Below are positions 10,976-19,363 of a DNA stretch of 64,000 nt, piece after piece. The notes below the pieces were generated by a model. It saw nothing but the letters and a program-made list of their open reading frames with translations, was not told the origin of the DNA and searched no databases. Source of the stretch: JBCBSS01 sp039819065 (GTDB lineage: Bacteria > Bacteroidota > Bacteroidia > Cytophagales > Cyclobacteriaceae). The translations under genes and the position numbers were made by a program. Where the stretch lies: assembly GCA_039819065.1 (NCBI GenBank), contig JBCBSS010000005.1, positions 51,183-115,182 of the forward strand. Direction: 5' to 3'. Each line of letters begins with the position of its first letter. Positions within the stretch are counted from its first letter, which is position 1.

Positions 10976-11569
10976 ATGAAACTCAAGTTCAGCTTTACAG
11001 TCCTTTTGACGGTATTATGCCTTTTGCATACTAAGGTAGATGCTCAGGATGTACCTTTAGAAGATCAACCACTTAATCAGGAAGTTACAGGCGCAGTGCC
11101 AGATACGCTCTTGATAGAGAACCAATCCCCTTTTATTCCTAGAAGGGCTTCTCTATATTCTGCCATTTTCCCGGGACTAGGCCAGGTATATAATAAAGAC
11201 TATTGGAAGCTTCCACTAGTATACGGAGCACTCATTGGTTTGGGGATAGCAGTAGATTTCAGGAACGACCGACTACTAGGGTTGACCGAGGATTTATTCT
11301 TGGTAATTGATGGTAATGACCCTGTAAACTTTGAAATACGAACGGAACAGGGTCTTAGAAATGCAATAGACCAGGAACGACGAGATAGGGATTATTTGAT
11401 CATTCTAACTGGAGTAGCTTACCTCCTACAAATTGCGGAAGCGCATATATCTGCTCATTTAAAGGAATTCAAACTAAACGATAACCTCAAGGTGAGTTTA
11501 GAACCCGACTTCGAGCCAATATTCCAATCGCATTTCAGCACAGGCATCGCATTAAAATTTAAGTTCTAA
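10976..11569 (+). CDS. DUF5683 envelope protein
   Basis: This 197-residue protein has a signal peptide (about 1-23, ending VDAQ). A conserved segment beginning near residue 53 contains SAIFPGLGQVYNKDYWKLP, characteristic of the DUF5683 family. Two hydrophobic stretches follow (about 78-92 and 140-155). It lies 5 bases after parB and 1 base before dapB, so it is embedded in the operon. DUF5683 is widespread next to parAB and dapB in Bacteroidetes, but its function is not known. The AHI-LKEF ending suggests a small membrane or outer-membrane protein. Confidence 0.8.
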   Translation: MKLKFSFTVLLTVLCLLHTKVDAQDVPLEDQPLNQEVTGAVPDTLLIENQSPFIPRRASLYSAIFPGLGQVYNKDYWKLPLVYGALIGLGIAVDFRNDRLLGLTEDLFLVIDGNDPVNFEIRTEQGLRNAIDQERRDRDYLIILTGVAYLLQIAEAHISAHLKEFKLNDNLKVSLEPDFEPIFQSHFSTGIALKFKF

Positions 11570-11570
11570 A

Positions 11571-12290
11571 ATGAACATTCTTATTCTAGGATACGGTAAA
11601 ATGGGCAGAGCCATAGAAGCTATTGCTATCAACCGTGGTCATACCATTACCCATAAAGCCACGATAGAAGATCAAGCATCAATCGCAGATTTAGATACGA
11701 CCGACGTAGATGTAGCTATAGAATTCACTCAGCCTGATGCCGCGGTCGATAACATTAAGTTTTGCATTGACCGGGGAATACCAATCGTATCCGGTACAAC
11801 TGGCTGGCTATCGGAGAAACCAAGCATAGATCAATACTGCAATGATAAGAACGGGGCTTTCTTTTATGCCTCCAACTTCAGTGTAGGTGTAAACCTATTC
11901 TTTAAGGTCAACGAATTCTTGGCCAAACTCATGAACAAGTACGATCAGTATGCCATTGGTATGGAAGAAATTCACCATACCGAAAAGAAAGATGCACCAA
12001 GTGGCACAGCCATAACTCTTGCAGAGGGCATAATCAACTACGTCGACCGCACTAAGGGATGGGCTGGGGATCGAAAAGAGGTTGGAGCTAACGAAATACC
12101 CATTGATTCTTTAAGAATCGATAAGGTACCAGGGACTCATACTATTAAGTACAGTTCATCGGTTGATGAAATAGAAATAAAACACACGGCACATTCGAGA
12201 GAAGGGTTTGCTATGGGGGCTGTATTGGTATCAGAATGGATAATAGACAAAAAAGGGTCTTTATCCATGGATGATTTCCTCAAAATTTGA
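11571..12290 (+). CDS. dapB: 4-hydroxy-tetrahydrodipicolinate reductase
   Basis: DapB reduces dihydrodipicolinate with NAD(P)H in the lysine and meso-diaminopimelate pathway that feeds peptidoglycan synthesis. The 239-residue protein begins with a Rossmann glycine motif GYGKMGRAIEA (7-17). It carries the catalytic EEIHHTEKKDAPSG stretch with His135/His136 and Lys140. It is slightly shorter than the E. coli enzyme but normal for Bacteroidetes. It starts 1 base after the preceding stop and is followed 94 bases later by lepB. Confidence 0.96.
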   Translation: MNILILGYGKMGRAIEAIAINRGHTITHKATIEDQASIADLDTTDVDVAIEFTQPDAAVDNIKFCIDRGIPIVSGTTGWLSEKPSIDQYCNDKNGAFFYASNFSVGVNLFFKVNEFLAKLMNKYDQYAIGMEEIHHTEKKDAPSGTAITLAEGIINYVDRTKGWAGDRKEVGANEIPIDSLRIDKVPGTHTIKYSSSVDEIEIKHTAHSREGFAMGAVLVSEWIIDKKGSLSMDDFLKI

Positions 12291-12384
12291 GTAGGTTCCA
12301 AAGAAAACAGAAATTTTAAATATTCTTGTAAGAATATACACCCTTGATATACTATTGTGGTGAACAAGCTAATATGATTCAGTA

Positions 12385-13500
12385 ATGTCAAAGTTCAACA
12401 TTTTCAAAAGGAAGAAAAAGGAAGATAAAAAGCCTAAATCAAAGGTTAGAGAGTGGGTCGATGCCATTGTGTTTGCTGTTGTTGCGGCAACAATTATCAG
12501 GTGGCTGATTATGGAGGCTTTTACCATCCCCACCCCTTCTATGGAAAACTCACTGCTCGTAGGTGATTTTCTCTTTGTTAGTAAACTACACTACGGAACG
12601 AGAACGCCGCAAACTCCATTGCAGATGCCATTAACACATCAAACGATATGGTGGACAGATATTCCTTCTTATCTGAATTGGATCAAACTCCCTCAATATC
12701 GCCTACCAGGTTTCACTTCTGTAAAGCGTAATGATGTGGTGGTGTTTAATTATCCTCCAGAGGATCATCCGGTTGACCTCAAGACCAATTACATCAAAAG
12801 GTGCGTTGGTCTACCTGGCGATGTGCTCGAAGTTCGCAATACACAGGTTTTCGTGAATGGTGAAGCTTCGGAAAACCCAGAACAAATGCAATTCAGGTAT
12901 ATTGTAGAGACGACTGAGTCAATAAGGCCAAGGGTTTGGGAAGATCGCGATGTATCTGAGCATCACAAGATTGCAGGAGGTTACATAGCCTTTATGACTC
13001 CCGCCACCGCAGAAGACATCAAGTCTTTACCATTTGTTGGAGATGTGAGAAAAGATGTTGAAATAGAAGGAAAAACCAAAGGTGACGTATTCCCAAAAGG
13101 TCGTTATTATCCTTGGAATGGAGACTTCTACGGACCCTTAAAGATTCCTAAGAAAGGCGAAAGCTTCATAGTCAACGACAGTAGTTTGGCTATGTATAGG
13201 ACCGTGATTGAAAGATACGATTATAATGACGACGTAAAGATTGAAGGTAGCAAGCTTTTCATAGACGGAGAGCAGGTAACAGAGTATACTTTCAAACAGG
13301 ATTACTTCTTCATGATGGGTGATAACCGACATAATTCAGCAGACTCACGTTATTGGGGTTTTGTACCTGAAGATCATATCGTGGGGAAAGCGTTTTTCAT
13401 CTGGCTGTCGCTAGATAGGAAGTATTATGAAGGTGAGTACGAAAAACAGAGAACATTCCCTAAGGTAAGAGGAAGTAGGTTCTTCGATCTGATAGAGTAA
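12385..13500 (+). CDS. lepB: Signal peptidase I
   Basis: LepB removes signal peptides from Sec-exported proteins at the inner membrane. The 371-residue protein has a basic N-terminus, a membrane segment (about 25-45), the catalytic Ser52 in PTPSMENSL and the general-base Lys138 in YIKRCVGLPGD. The GDNRHNSADSRYWG box lies near the C-terminus. It is longer than many SPases because of an insert between the conserved boxes (about 155-290), as is usual in Bacteroidetes. It closes the parAB-dapB block and converges on ung. Confidence 0.95.
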   Translation: MSKFNIFKRKKKEDKKPKSKVREWVDAIVFAVVAATIIRWLIMEAFTIPTPSMENSLLVGDFLFVSKLHYGTRTPQTPLQMPLTHQTIWWTDIPSYLNWIKLPQYRLPGFTSVKRNDVVVFNYPPEDHPVDLKTNYIKRCVGLPGDVLEVRNTQVFVNGEASENPEQMQFRYIVETTESIRPRVWEDRDVSEHHKIAGGYIAFMTPATAEDIKSLPFVGDVRKDVEIEGKTKGDVFPKGRYYPWNGDFYGPLKIPKKGESFIVNDSSLAMYRTVIERYDYNDDVKIEGSKLFIDGEQVTEYTFKQDYFFMMGDNRHNSADSRYWGFVPEDHIVGKAFFIWLSLDRKYYEGEYEKQRTFPKVRGSRFFDLIE

Positions 13501-13543
13501 TTAGAAACTAATGAGATGGCTTATGAAAAGCCGTCCTGAAAGG

Positions 13544-13589
13544 TCATCTCGAACGTAGTGAGGAAACTCGCTCACCACGTTCGAGATGA
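13544..13589. repeat. REP-like palindrome between lepB and ung
   Basis: TCATCTCGAACGT (13544-13556) is perfectly inverted at 13577-13589. A further 5 bp pair after one mismatch, leaving an 8-base loop. It lies between convergent genes and could end transcription in both directions. The core TCATYTCGA also occurs at 42657 in the window. It resembles the interspersed palindromes common in Bacteroidetes genomes. Confidence 0.6.
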
Positions 13590-13612
13590 TAGCTCTTCGT
13601 AAAACTTCTTTC

Positions 13613-14275
13613 TTACCATTCAATTATTTTCTCTCCACGCGTTTTAAGAAACTCGTTAGCCTTGCTGAAGTGTTGGTTTCCGAAAAAGCCGCGATCAGCT
13701 GAAAAAGGTGATGGATGAGGTGACTTGAGTACATGGTGCTTGGCAGCATTAATAACTTCTCCTTTCTTTTGGGCATATGAGCCCCACAACATAAATACTA
13801 TCCCTTCTTTCTCTTCTGAGACCAGCTTAATTACGTTATCTGTAAACTCCTCCCAACCTTTCTTTTGATGGGATCCAGGAGAGTTGGACCTTACCGTAAG
13901 TGTAGCATTAAGCAATAATACTCCTTGTTCAGCCCAACGTTCTAAGTTGCCATTCTCAGGAATCTCTTTACCCAGATCGTTCTTAATTTCCTTGAATATA
14001 TTAACCAATGAAGGAGGCTTCTTTACACCATCGTGAACCGAAAAGCACAACCCATTAGCTTGGTTGGGACCATGATATGGATCCTGACCAATTATCACGA
14101 CCTTTACATCATCGAATGAACAATGATCAAAAGCCCTGAATATCTCTTTCCCAGGCGGATAAATTTTATAGGATTTGTATTCGTTTTTAACGAATCCTAC
14201 TAGCTTTTTAAAATATTCTTTTTCAAATTCGTTAGAGAGTCGTTGTTTCCACGAATTGGCTATTTTGACATCCAT
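13613..14275 (-). CDS. ung: Uracil-DNA glycosylase (family 1)
   Basis: Ung excises uracil from DNA as the first step of base-excision repair. The 220-residue protein contains the water-activating motif GQDPYHG (Asp65) and the uracil-recognition stretch GLCFSV. The leucine-loop box HPSPFS (His187) is also present. Length and motifs are those of a complete family 1 enzyme. It is transcribed towards lepB, and divergently from apaG across an 86-base AT-rich gap. Confidence 0.97.
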   Translation of the reverse strand: MDVKIANSWKQRLSNEFEKEYFKKLVGFVKNEYKSYKIYPPGKEIFRAFDHCSFDDVKVVIIGQDPYHGPNQANGLCFSVHDGVKKPPSLVNIFKEIKNDLGKEIPENGNLERWAEQGVLLLNATLTVRSNSPGSHQKKGWEEFTDNVIKLVSEEKEGIVFMLWGSYAQKKGEVINAAKHHVLKSPHPSPFSADRGFFGNQHFSKANEFLKTRGEKIIEW

Positions 14276-14322
14276 AGATTGTATTAATATTCAGAGCTTC
14301 ACAAATTTTAAAACTTATCAAA

Positions 14323-14330
14323 TAATTTTG
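14323..14330 (+). promoter_or_regulatory. Bacteroidetes -7 element upstream of apaG
   Basis: TAATTTTG matches TAnnTTTG and lies 31 bases before the apaG ATG in the ung/apaG divergent gap. No good TTG is seen at -33. Confidence 0.45.
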
Positions 14331-14361
14331 ATGTTATTTACATAAAAATTATCGCTTCTAA

Positions 14362-14748
14362 ATGGTAACAGAGATAACCCAAGGCATAAAGGTAAGTGTA
14401 GAGACTGAGTATCAACCCTCATACTCGAGTCCAAGCCAGTATCACTATGTCTTTACCTATCGTATTACCATTGAAAATCAAAGCGAATATACGATCAAGC
14501 TTTTAAGAAGGCATTGGTACATTCATGATGCCAATACCGCAAGACGAGAGGTCGAAGGTGAAGGCGTCGTTGGCCAACAACCAGTGATGGAACCCGGTCA
14601 ATCCCACCAATATGTATCAGGCTGTAACCTCAAGTCTGGGGTAGGTAAAATGCTTGGCACCTATTTAATGGAGCGCATCGTTGATGGTAAGAATTTTGAA
14701 GTAAAGATTCCTGAATTTACCATGATCGTGCCGTTCAAGAATAACTAA
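14362..14748 (+). CDS. apaG: ApaG domain protein
   Basis: This is a 128-residue single-domain ApaG protein with an Ig-like/FN3 beta fold. It shows the typical YRITIENQS strand, LLRRHWYIHDA, the VEGEGVVGQQP loop and a YVSGC-LKSGVG segment. ApaG was linked to Co2+/Mg2+ resistance in enterobacteria; its biochemical role is unsettled. The next gene starts with a GTG directly after this stop codon, so the two are almost certainly translated from one mRNA. Confidence 0.92.
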   Translation: MVTEITQGIKVSVETEYQPSYSSPSQYHYVFTYRITIENQSEYTIKLLRRHWYIHDANTARREVEGEGVVGQQPVMEPGQSHQYVSGCNLKSGVGKMLGTYLMERIVDGKNFEVKIPEFTMIVPFKNN

Positions 14749-15537
14749 GTGTCCCTGCTATTCAAATCAAAGAGCTTTCTTTCTTATTTTCTCAACGCTG
14801 TTAATGAACATTCTTTGCACTCACCATTTGTGTATGGACTGTTTACAAAGGTGATCAAGACGCATAATGGGACAGGTTCCAGTACTGAAAGCATTGAAAG
14901 AGAACGAAACAACCTAAAACAAAACAAACATCTGGTAGAAAGCGCTTCGTTTGGTGCGGCTTCTAAGGTAAACTCACCAGAAAAAACACCAATATCAAAA
15001 ATTGCCCGTCATGGAATTACTGACAAGCGGTATGCCAACATATTGCTTAACATGGCCAACTACCTGGGTGCTAAAAAAATATTTGAACTTGGCACATCAC
15101 TGGGCATAACGACGGCCTATCTGGCCAAAGCTGATAATGCTCAAATCACTACATTCGAGGGCAATGAAGAGTTAGCTGATCTAGCACAAGTTTTTTTTGA
15201 TCGTCAAGGTCTGTCCAACATCGACATTGTCAGAGGAAACATTAATATTTCTTTACCACGTATACTTGACAACACGGATAGAATTGATATGGTCTATTTT
15301 GATGCTAATCATCAATATGACCCCACTTTAAACTATTTCAATCAGTGCCTAAGGAAAGCGCACAAAGATTCTATTTTCGTTTTCGATGATATATACTGGT
15401 CCAAAGAGATGAAAAAAGCCTGGCAGGACATTAAAGAACACTATGAAGTCACTGTTTCTATTGACCTATATAAACTGGGCATAGTCTTTCTAAATCCAGA
15501 GTTTTCCAAGCAAAACTATATACTGGAATACTGGTAG
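14749..15537 (+). CDS. Class I SAM-dependent methyltransferase
   Basis: This 262-residue protein has an O-methyltransferase-like Rossmann domain in its second half. Motif I FELGTSLGITTAYLA is followed by the acidic ribose-binding strand TFEGNEE and by MVYFDANHQYD. The N-terminal about 90 residues contain conserved-looking helices including SLHSPFVYGL, often seen in Bacteroidetes versions. Translation appears to start at GTG 14749, adjacent to the apaG stop. The substrate cannot be told from sequence. It converges on a second methyltransferase gene 9 bases downstream. Confidence 0.8.
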   Translation: MSLLFKSKSFLSYFLNAVNEHSLHSPFVYGLFTKVIKTHNGTGSSTESIERERNNLKQNKHLVESASFGAASKVNSPEKTPISKIARHGITDKRYANILLNMANYLGAKKIFELGTSLGITTAYLAKADNAQITTFEGNEELADLAQVFFDRQGLSNIDIVRGNINISLPRILDNTDRIDMVYFDANHQYDPTLNYFNQCLRKAHKDSIFVFDDIYWSKEMKKAWQDIKEHYEVTVSIDLYKLGIVFLNPEFSKQNYILEYW

Positions 15538-15546
15538 AACAAGAGG

Positions 15547-16152
15547 TTATTTCTTTGCCAGGTTGATAAACAGCTCCCTGCCGGCTCTTGGTGGAATAGA
15601 ATTATAACAGGTTTCGAAGTAGAGAAAATCGAAATAAGGTTCAAAGTATTCCTGATATTCATCCCTAAAACCACCAAATGGAGGATGATCCTTAAACAAG
15701 GTATCCTCGAAAAGCACACCCACTAGCTTCCCTTCCACTTTGAGTAATTCAGCCATTTTTTCCGCATATTCTGATCGCTTAGAAGGGTGAAAAGAGCAAA
15801 AGAATGTCTGTTCTATGATCAAATCGAACTGCCCTTCGAATTGGAAAAAATCACCATGAATCAAATTACTACTAGGGAATGCCGGATACCTCTTCCTGAA
15901 TGCATCCAGTGGCTTAGTGGAAATGTCAATGATATAAACATTGGGAAAGCCTTGGCTGTGCAAATATTCTGCTTCGTAAGCATGACCACAACCAGGGATT
16001 AATATGTCTATTTCTTTATCTATAAGTTGATCGAAATACGCTTTTAATGGAGTTGTTGGCGCTCCTACGTCCCAGCCTAATTGATTATTATCGTATCTAT
16101 TAGTCCAATACGCCTCGTTCGAATTGAACTGTTCATGTTGCTTCAAATCCAA
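15547..16152 (-). CDS. TPMT-like SAM-dependent methyltransferase
   Basis: The encoded protein begins with FNSNEAYWTNRYDNNQLGWD and has motif I ILIPGCGHAYEAEYL, then DISTKPLDAF and a LIEQTFFCSFHP stretch. These are all marks of the thiopurine S-methyltransferase (TPMT) superfamily. The frame is open upstream to an ATG at 16254, but that start would overlap the divergent gene at 16215 and add an atypical hydrophobic leader. I prefer TTG at 16152, giving about 201 residues, the usual family size. The physiological substrate is unknown; bacterial members methylate thiols, selenium or tellurium compounds. Confidence 0.8.
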   Translation of the reverse strand: MDLKQHEQFNSNEAYWTNRYDNNQLGWDVGAPTTPLKAYFDQLIDKEIDILIPGCGHAYEAEYLHSQGFPNVYIIDISTKPLDAFRKRYPAFPSSNLIHGDFFQFEGQFDLIIEQTFFCSFHPSKRSEYAEKMAELLKVEGKLVGVLFEDTLFKDHPPFGGFRDEYQEYFEPYFDFLYFETCYNSIPPRAGRELFINLAKK

Positions 16153-16161
16153 AATATAGTT

Positions 16162-16190
16162 TTGTCTAAAGAAAATAAAAGATATTTTTA
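16162..16190 (+). promoter_or_regulatory. Probable promoter of the coiled-coil gene
   Basis: A TTG at 16162-16164 is separated by 18 bases from TATTTTTA (16183-16190), a 7 of 8 match to the Bacteroidetes -7 element, 25 bases before the ATG at 16215. Confidence 0.4.
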
Positions 16191-16214
16191 CCTTGAAAAG
16201 CAAAGTAGAGCAAA

Positions 16215-17153
16215 ATGACCGAGAAAACGAATAGCAATTCTCCAGAACCATCAAAGAAGAAAACCAATAGAATATCCATAATTCTAGCGTTGATCGCTAT
16301 CATCATCATCATTCAAGGGATTAAGATTTATCTGGACTACCAGGAAAAACAAGAACTAAGAGATCAACTAGGTTCTACTGAAGCGACGCTGGCCACAACC
16401 ATTCAAGAACTGACCGATATTCAAGAAGAGTTAGATGACAAAATTGCCGAAATCAGCAAACTAGGAGGTGATATTGCAGAACTTGAAGAGGCGAAAGCCG
16501 AAGTAGAAACGCAATTGAAGCGAGCCAGAAGTGCAAGCCGTAGAGACAAAAAGTTACTAGCTGATTTACGAGATAAAGTAGAAGGTTATGAAATCCTTTT
16601 GAAAGCGAAAGACGTCGAGATAGAAAAGCTTAAGGAGGTTAATGATCAGTTATTAACGGAAAATACAGACCTAAAAACCGAAAAGGTAGAACTTACGGAT
16701 TCTATTACTTCCCTAGCTCAAAACACGGAAGAGCTGCAAGATAAAGTGGCGTTGGCTTCCAGGTTGAAGGTAGAAAACATCAATATAGTAGCGGTCAATA
16801 GCCGTGGTAAAGAACGTGATTCCCCATTCCGTAAGAAGCAAATCGATAAACTGAAAGTAGAATTCAACATCGCTGAGAATGACGTAGCCCCAATAGAAGG
16901 CAAAAACATTCTGATCAGAATTGTAGATCAAAATGATCAGGTATTATTTGATGTAGCCAAAGGTTCCGGCACTTTCATTGTTGATGGCAAGGAAGAATTC
17001 TACACAGCCAACCAAGAGATTTTGTTCGATAACAGCCAGCAACAGCTAACCTTCCTTTACGATAAAGGAAGTCAGTATGAAGAAGGCCAGTATACTTTAG
17101 AGGTCTACACGGAAGGATATAAAATGGGCTCCGGACAGTTTATTGTTCGATAG
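16215..17153 (+). CDS. Membrane-anchored coiled-coil protein of unknown function
   Basis: This 312-residue protein has a charged N-terminus, one membrane segment (about 20-36, Ile-rich) and a long heptad-repeat coiled coil (about 40-195) rich in Glu, Lys and Leu. A C-terminal beta-rich domain (about 198-312) contains VEFNIAENDVAPIEGK and YTLEVYTEGYKMG. The layout suggests an inner-membrane protein with a periplasmic rod and head. Similar proteins are conserved in Bacteroidetes, but I do not recognise a function. It overlaps the convergent DUF547 gene by 14 bases. Confidence 0.75.
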   Translation: MTEKTNSNSPEPSKKKTNRISIILALIAIIIIIQGIKIYLDYQEKQELRDQLGSTEATLATTIQELTDIQEELDDKIAEISKLGGDIAELEEAKAEVETQLKRARSASRRDKKLLADLRDKVEGYEILLKAKDVEIEKLKEVNDQLLTENTDLKTEKVELTDSITSLAQNTEELQDKVALASRLKVENINIVAVNSRGKERDSPFRKKQIDKLKVEFNIAENDVAPIEGKNILIRIVDQNDQVLFDVAKGSGTFIVDGKEEFYTANQEILFDNSQQQLTFLYDKGSQYEEGQYTLEVYTEGYKMGSGQFIVR

Positions 17154-17904
17154 GCTCATTGTTTAAGGTCCAGTCGTAAGGCAGAAACGATACTTTAGCT
17201 GATTTCGACACTGAAGTCTTTGTATGTTTGTCTATAAATGTGATAACACCGCCCGATTTTGAGAAATCCTTCTTGAACCAACTGAATATCTTAGACACCA
17301 TTACTTGATCCTTGGCTATTTTGTTTCGGCTTTCATCGCTGAGAAATAGTCTAGTTTGTTCATCTAGTTGTTTATCTATTTTGGCAGCCTCATAAGACTC
17401 ATTTCTAAGAATAGGGCATGATTTGGAAGCACAATTGACAGCAAAGTGAATCCGAGGTTCTTCAAATTGTTTACGCAGTATTTTGTGTTCTATCTCATCC
17501 AGGCTAGAATCCTTACCACCAATCTTGAAGAACTTCATGTGCCAAACTGTACTGACATAAGGAATATTAACCGGAGCCAGGTCTTTTATACTCTTTACGG
17601 GGTAATGATCAATAATCAATTTAACCGTAAAGGCATTGTAGGCATTGATCCAATAAGCTAGTTGCTCCTCTTTACTCCACACCTTCTTATCCGGTGGGTT
17701 TTGACTTAAAAGGTCCAGGTATTGCTGAAGCTTTTCTTTCTCCTTTATAAAACCCTCATAATCGACTATGCCTTTTTTGCTGACATTAGCTTTCACAAGT
17801 TCATCCCAAAGGCGATGAGAGGGTATTTCACCTGCAGAAGCAGAAGATTGTAAACTCCCTAATACGGTTAAAAACAATGTAATTAGAATTGTTAGTCTTT
17901 TCAT
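17140..17904 (-). CDS. Exported DUF547 protein
   Basis: This is a 254-residue protein with a signal peptide (about 1-24). The DUF547 core follows, with SKEEQLAYWINAYNAFTVK, a downstream IHFAVNCASKSCP motif holding paired cysteines and KIFSWFKKDF. DUF547 proteins occur in bacteria and plants. They resemble a cysteine-protease-like fold by motif, but no activity is established. The 3' end overlaps the preceding plus-strand gene by 14 bases, so the two converge. Confidence 0.85.
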   Translation of the reverse strand: MKRLTILITLFLTVLGSLQSSASAGEIPSHRLWDELVKANVSKKGIVDYEGFIKEKEKLQQYLDLLSQNPPDKKVWSKEEQLAYWINAYNAFTVKLIIDHYPVKSIKDLAPVNIPYVSTVWHMKFFKIGGKDSSLDEIEHKILRKQFEEPRIHFAVNCASKSCPILRNESYEAAKIDKQLDEQTRLFLSDESRNKIAKDQVMVSKIFSWFKKDFSKSGGVITFIDKHTKTSVSKSAKVSFLPYDWTLNNEPIEQ

Positions 17905-18047
17905 AATTCAAGTTTATTCCTAAATCTGCAGGAGATATGTCCTCTCTGTGACGAAGGGCTTTATGGTAGCAGCTGCATATTCCCAACTTATAGCCGGACT
18001 AATAACTCAACATTCCAAGGTCATTTCTTTATTAGCCAACTTTTTTC

Positions 18048-18055
18048 TAATTTTG
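18048..18055 (+). promoter_or_regulatory. Bacteroidetes -7 element of the rpsF operon
   Basis: TAATTTTG matches TAnnTTTG and lies 34 bases upstream of the rpsF ATG, after a T-rich stretch. A -33 TTG is not obvious. Confidence 0.5.
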
Positions 18056-18089
18056 CAGATTCAAATTTCAAATACTAAAAACAAGTTCT

Positions 18090-18455
18090 ATGAAAAAAGA
18101 TTTCGAGACGGTATTCATTTTAAATCCCGTTTTGTCTGAAGATCAGATGAAGGATACTGTCGACAGGTTTGTAGGTATTGTGAAAGATAAAGGTGGAGAA
18201 ATTATCAATGTTGAACATTGGGGGCTAAGAAAGTTAGCTTACCCAATTGAACGCAAATCCACTGGCTTTTACAATCTAGTTGAATTCAAAACACCGCCTG
18301 AAACCATCGACGCCTTAGAAACGGAATTCCGCAGAGACGAAGCAGTGATGAGATTCTTAACTGTATCTCTTGACAAATGGGCACTTGAGTACAATGCCAA
18401 AAGAAGAAAAGGCGAATTCAAAAAAAACAAACCTAAAGAGGAGGCTGCATCATGA
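18090..18455 (+). CDS. rpsF: 30S ribosomal protein S6
   Basis: S6 binds 16S rRNA as a heterodimer with S18 in the small-subunit platform. The 121-residue protein opens with the S6 beta strand FETVFILNP and contains GLRKLAYPIERKSTGFYNL and RRDEAVMRFL. It has the extended basic tail usual in this phylum. Its stop overlaps the rpsR ATG by 4 bases, implying coupled translation with its partner. Unlike many bacteria, no ssb lies between rpsF and rpsR. Confidence 0.97.
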   Translation: MKKDFETVFILNPVLSEDQMKDTVDRFVGIVKDKGGEIINVEHWGLRKLAYPIERKSTGFYNLVEFKTPPETIDALETEFRRDEAVMRFLTVSLDKWALEYNAKRRKGEFKKNKPKEEAAS

Positions 18456-18703
18456 CATTAGTAAACGAATCTGTAAATAGGGGCGAAAACAAAAAGAAGT
18501 ATTGCCGTTTTAAAAAGAACGGTATCAAATACATCGACTACAAAGACCCTGACTTCTTATTAAAATTTGTAAACGAGCAAGGCAAAATTCTTCCAAGAAG
18601 AATCACTGGAACAAGCCTTAAATACCAAAAGAAGGTTGCTCAAGCTGTGAAAAGAGCGAGACACCTTGCTTTGCTTCCTTACGTAACTGATTCTTTAAAG
18701 TAA
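18452..18703 (+). CDS. rpsR: 30S ribosomal protein S18
   Basis: S18 is the assembly partner of S6. The 83-residue protein contains KKKYCRFKKNGIKYIDYKD, then LPRRITGTSLKYQKKVAQAVKRARHLALLP, which is the family signature (given in part). It overlaps rpsF by 4 bases and is 12 bases before rplI. Confidence 0.97.
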   Translation: MTLVNESVNRGENKKKYCRFKKNGIKYIDYKDPDFLLKFVNEQGKILPRRITGTSLKYQKKVAQAVKRARHLALLPYVTDSLK

Positions 18704-18715
18704 TTCTTTATTAGC

Positions 18716-19159
18716 ATGGAGGTAATATTAAAACAAGACATAAAAGGGCTTGGCTATAAGAATGATGTGATTACCGTAAAGCCTGGCTACGGAAGAAATT
18801 ACTTGATTCCACAGGGCTATGCGATTTTGGCTAACGATTCTAACAAGAAAATGATAGCTGAAAACATCAAGCAAGCCTCACATAAAGCTGAAAAGCTTAA
18901 GAAAGATGCAGAAGATTTGGCCAAGGCTATCGGAGATGCTTCTTTGGAAATTGGCGCAAAAGTGGGTGAAAGCGGTAGAATCTTCGGAGCTATCACCACC
19001 TTGCAGATTTCTGACGCTCTCAAAGCCAAAGGTTTTGGTGTAGACAGAAAGAGAATTTCTTTCAATTCTGAGGTAAAAACCGTTGGTGAGTATACCGCAT
19101 CAATTGATTTGCACAGAGAGGTACAACACGAGATTAAATTCACTGTTGTAGCTGAATAA
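18716..19159 (+). CDS. rplI: 50S ribosomal protein L9
   Basis: L9 is a two-domain 23S rRNA-binding protein joined by a long helix. The 147-residue protein has the N-terminal signature IKGLGYKNDVITVKPGYGRN, an Ala/Lys-rich connecting helix (about 45-75) and the C-terminal domain starting near GESGRIFGAITTLQI. It ends the rpsF-rpsR-rplI operon, followed by a strong terminator. Confidence 0.97.
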   Translation: MEVILKQDIKGLGYKNDVITVKPGYGRNYLIPQGYAILANDSNKKMIAENIKQASHKAEKLKKDAEDLAKAIGDASLEIGAKVGESGRIFGAITTLQISDALKAKGFGVDRKRISFNSEVKTVGEYTASIDLHREVQHEIKFTVVAE

Positions 19160-19179
19160 GATACAGTAAACAAAATACC

Positions 19180-19212
19180 AAAAGCCGCAGGATGATATCT
19201 TGCGGCTTTTTT
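19180..19212 (+). terminator. Intrinsic terminator of the rpsF-rpsR-rplI operon
   Basis: AAAAGCCGCA (19180-19189) pairs perfectly with TGCGGCTTTT (19201-19210) around an 11-base loop, running into a T tract. Confidence 0.9.
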
Positions 19213-19363
19213 GGTTTAAAACGTATTGGGAAAGTAACTTTAACCTACTTTAAATGGAGTCTATGAGACTTTTATACGAGAACGTAGAGTAAGCATTTGA
19301 TAATCTATACCAAACTGATAGTTCATGTGTAATTAATTAATGGATTCTATATAATAAGCCCTA

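Noticed and set aside
15547..16254. Longer TPMT-like start at ATG 16254
   Set aside because: It overlaps the divergent gene and adds an atypical hydrophobic leader; TTG 16152 gives the normal size.
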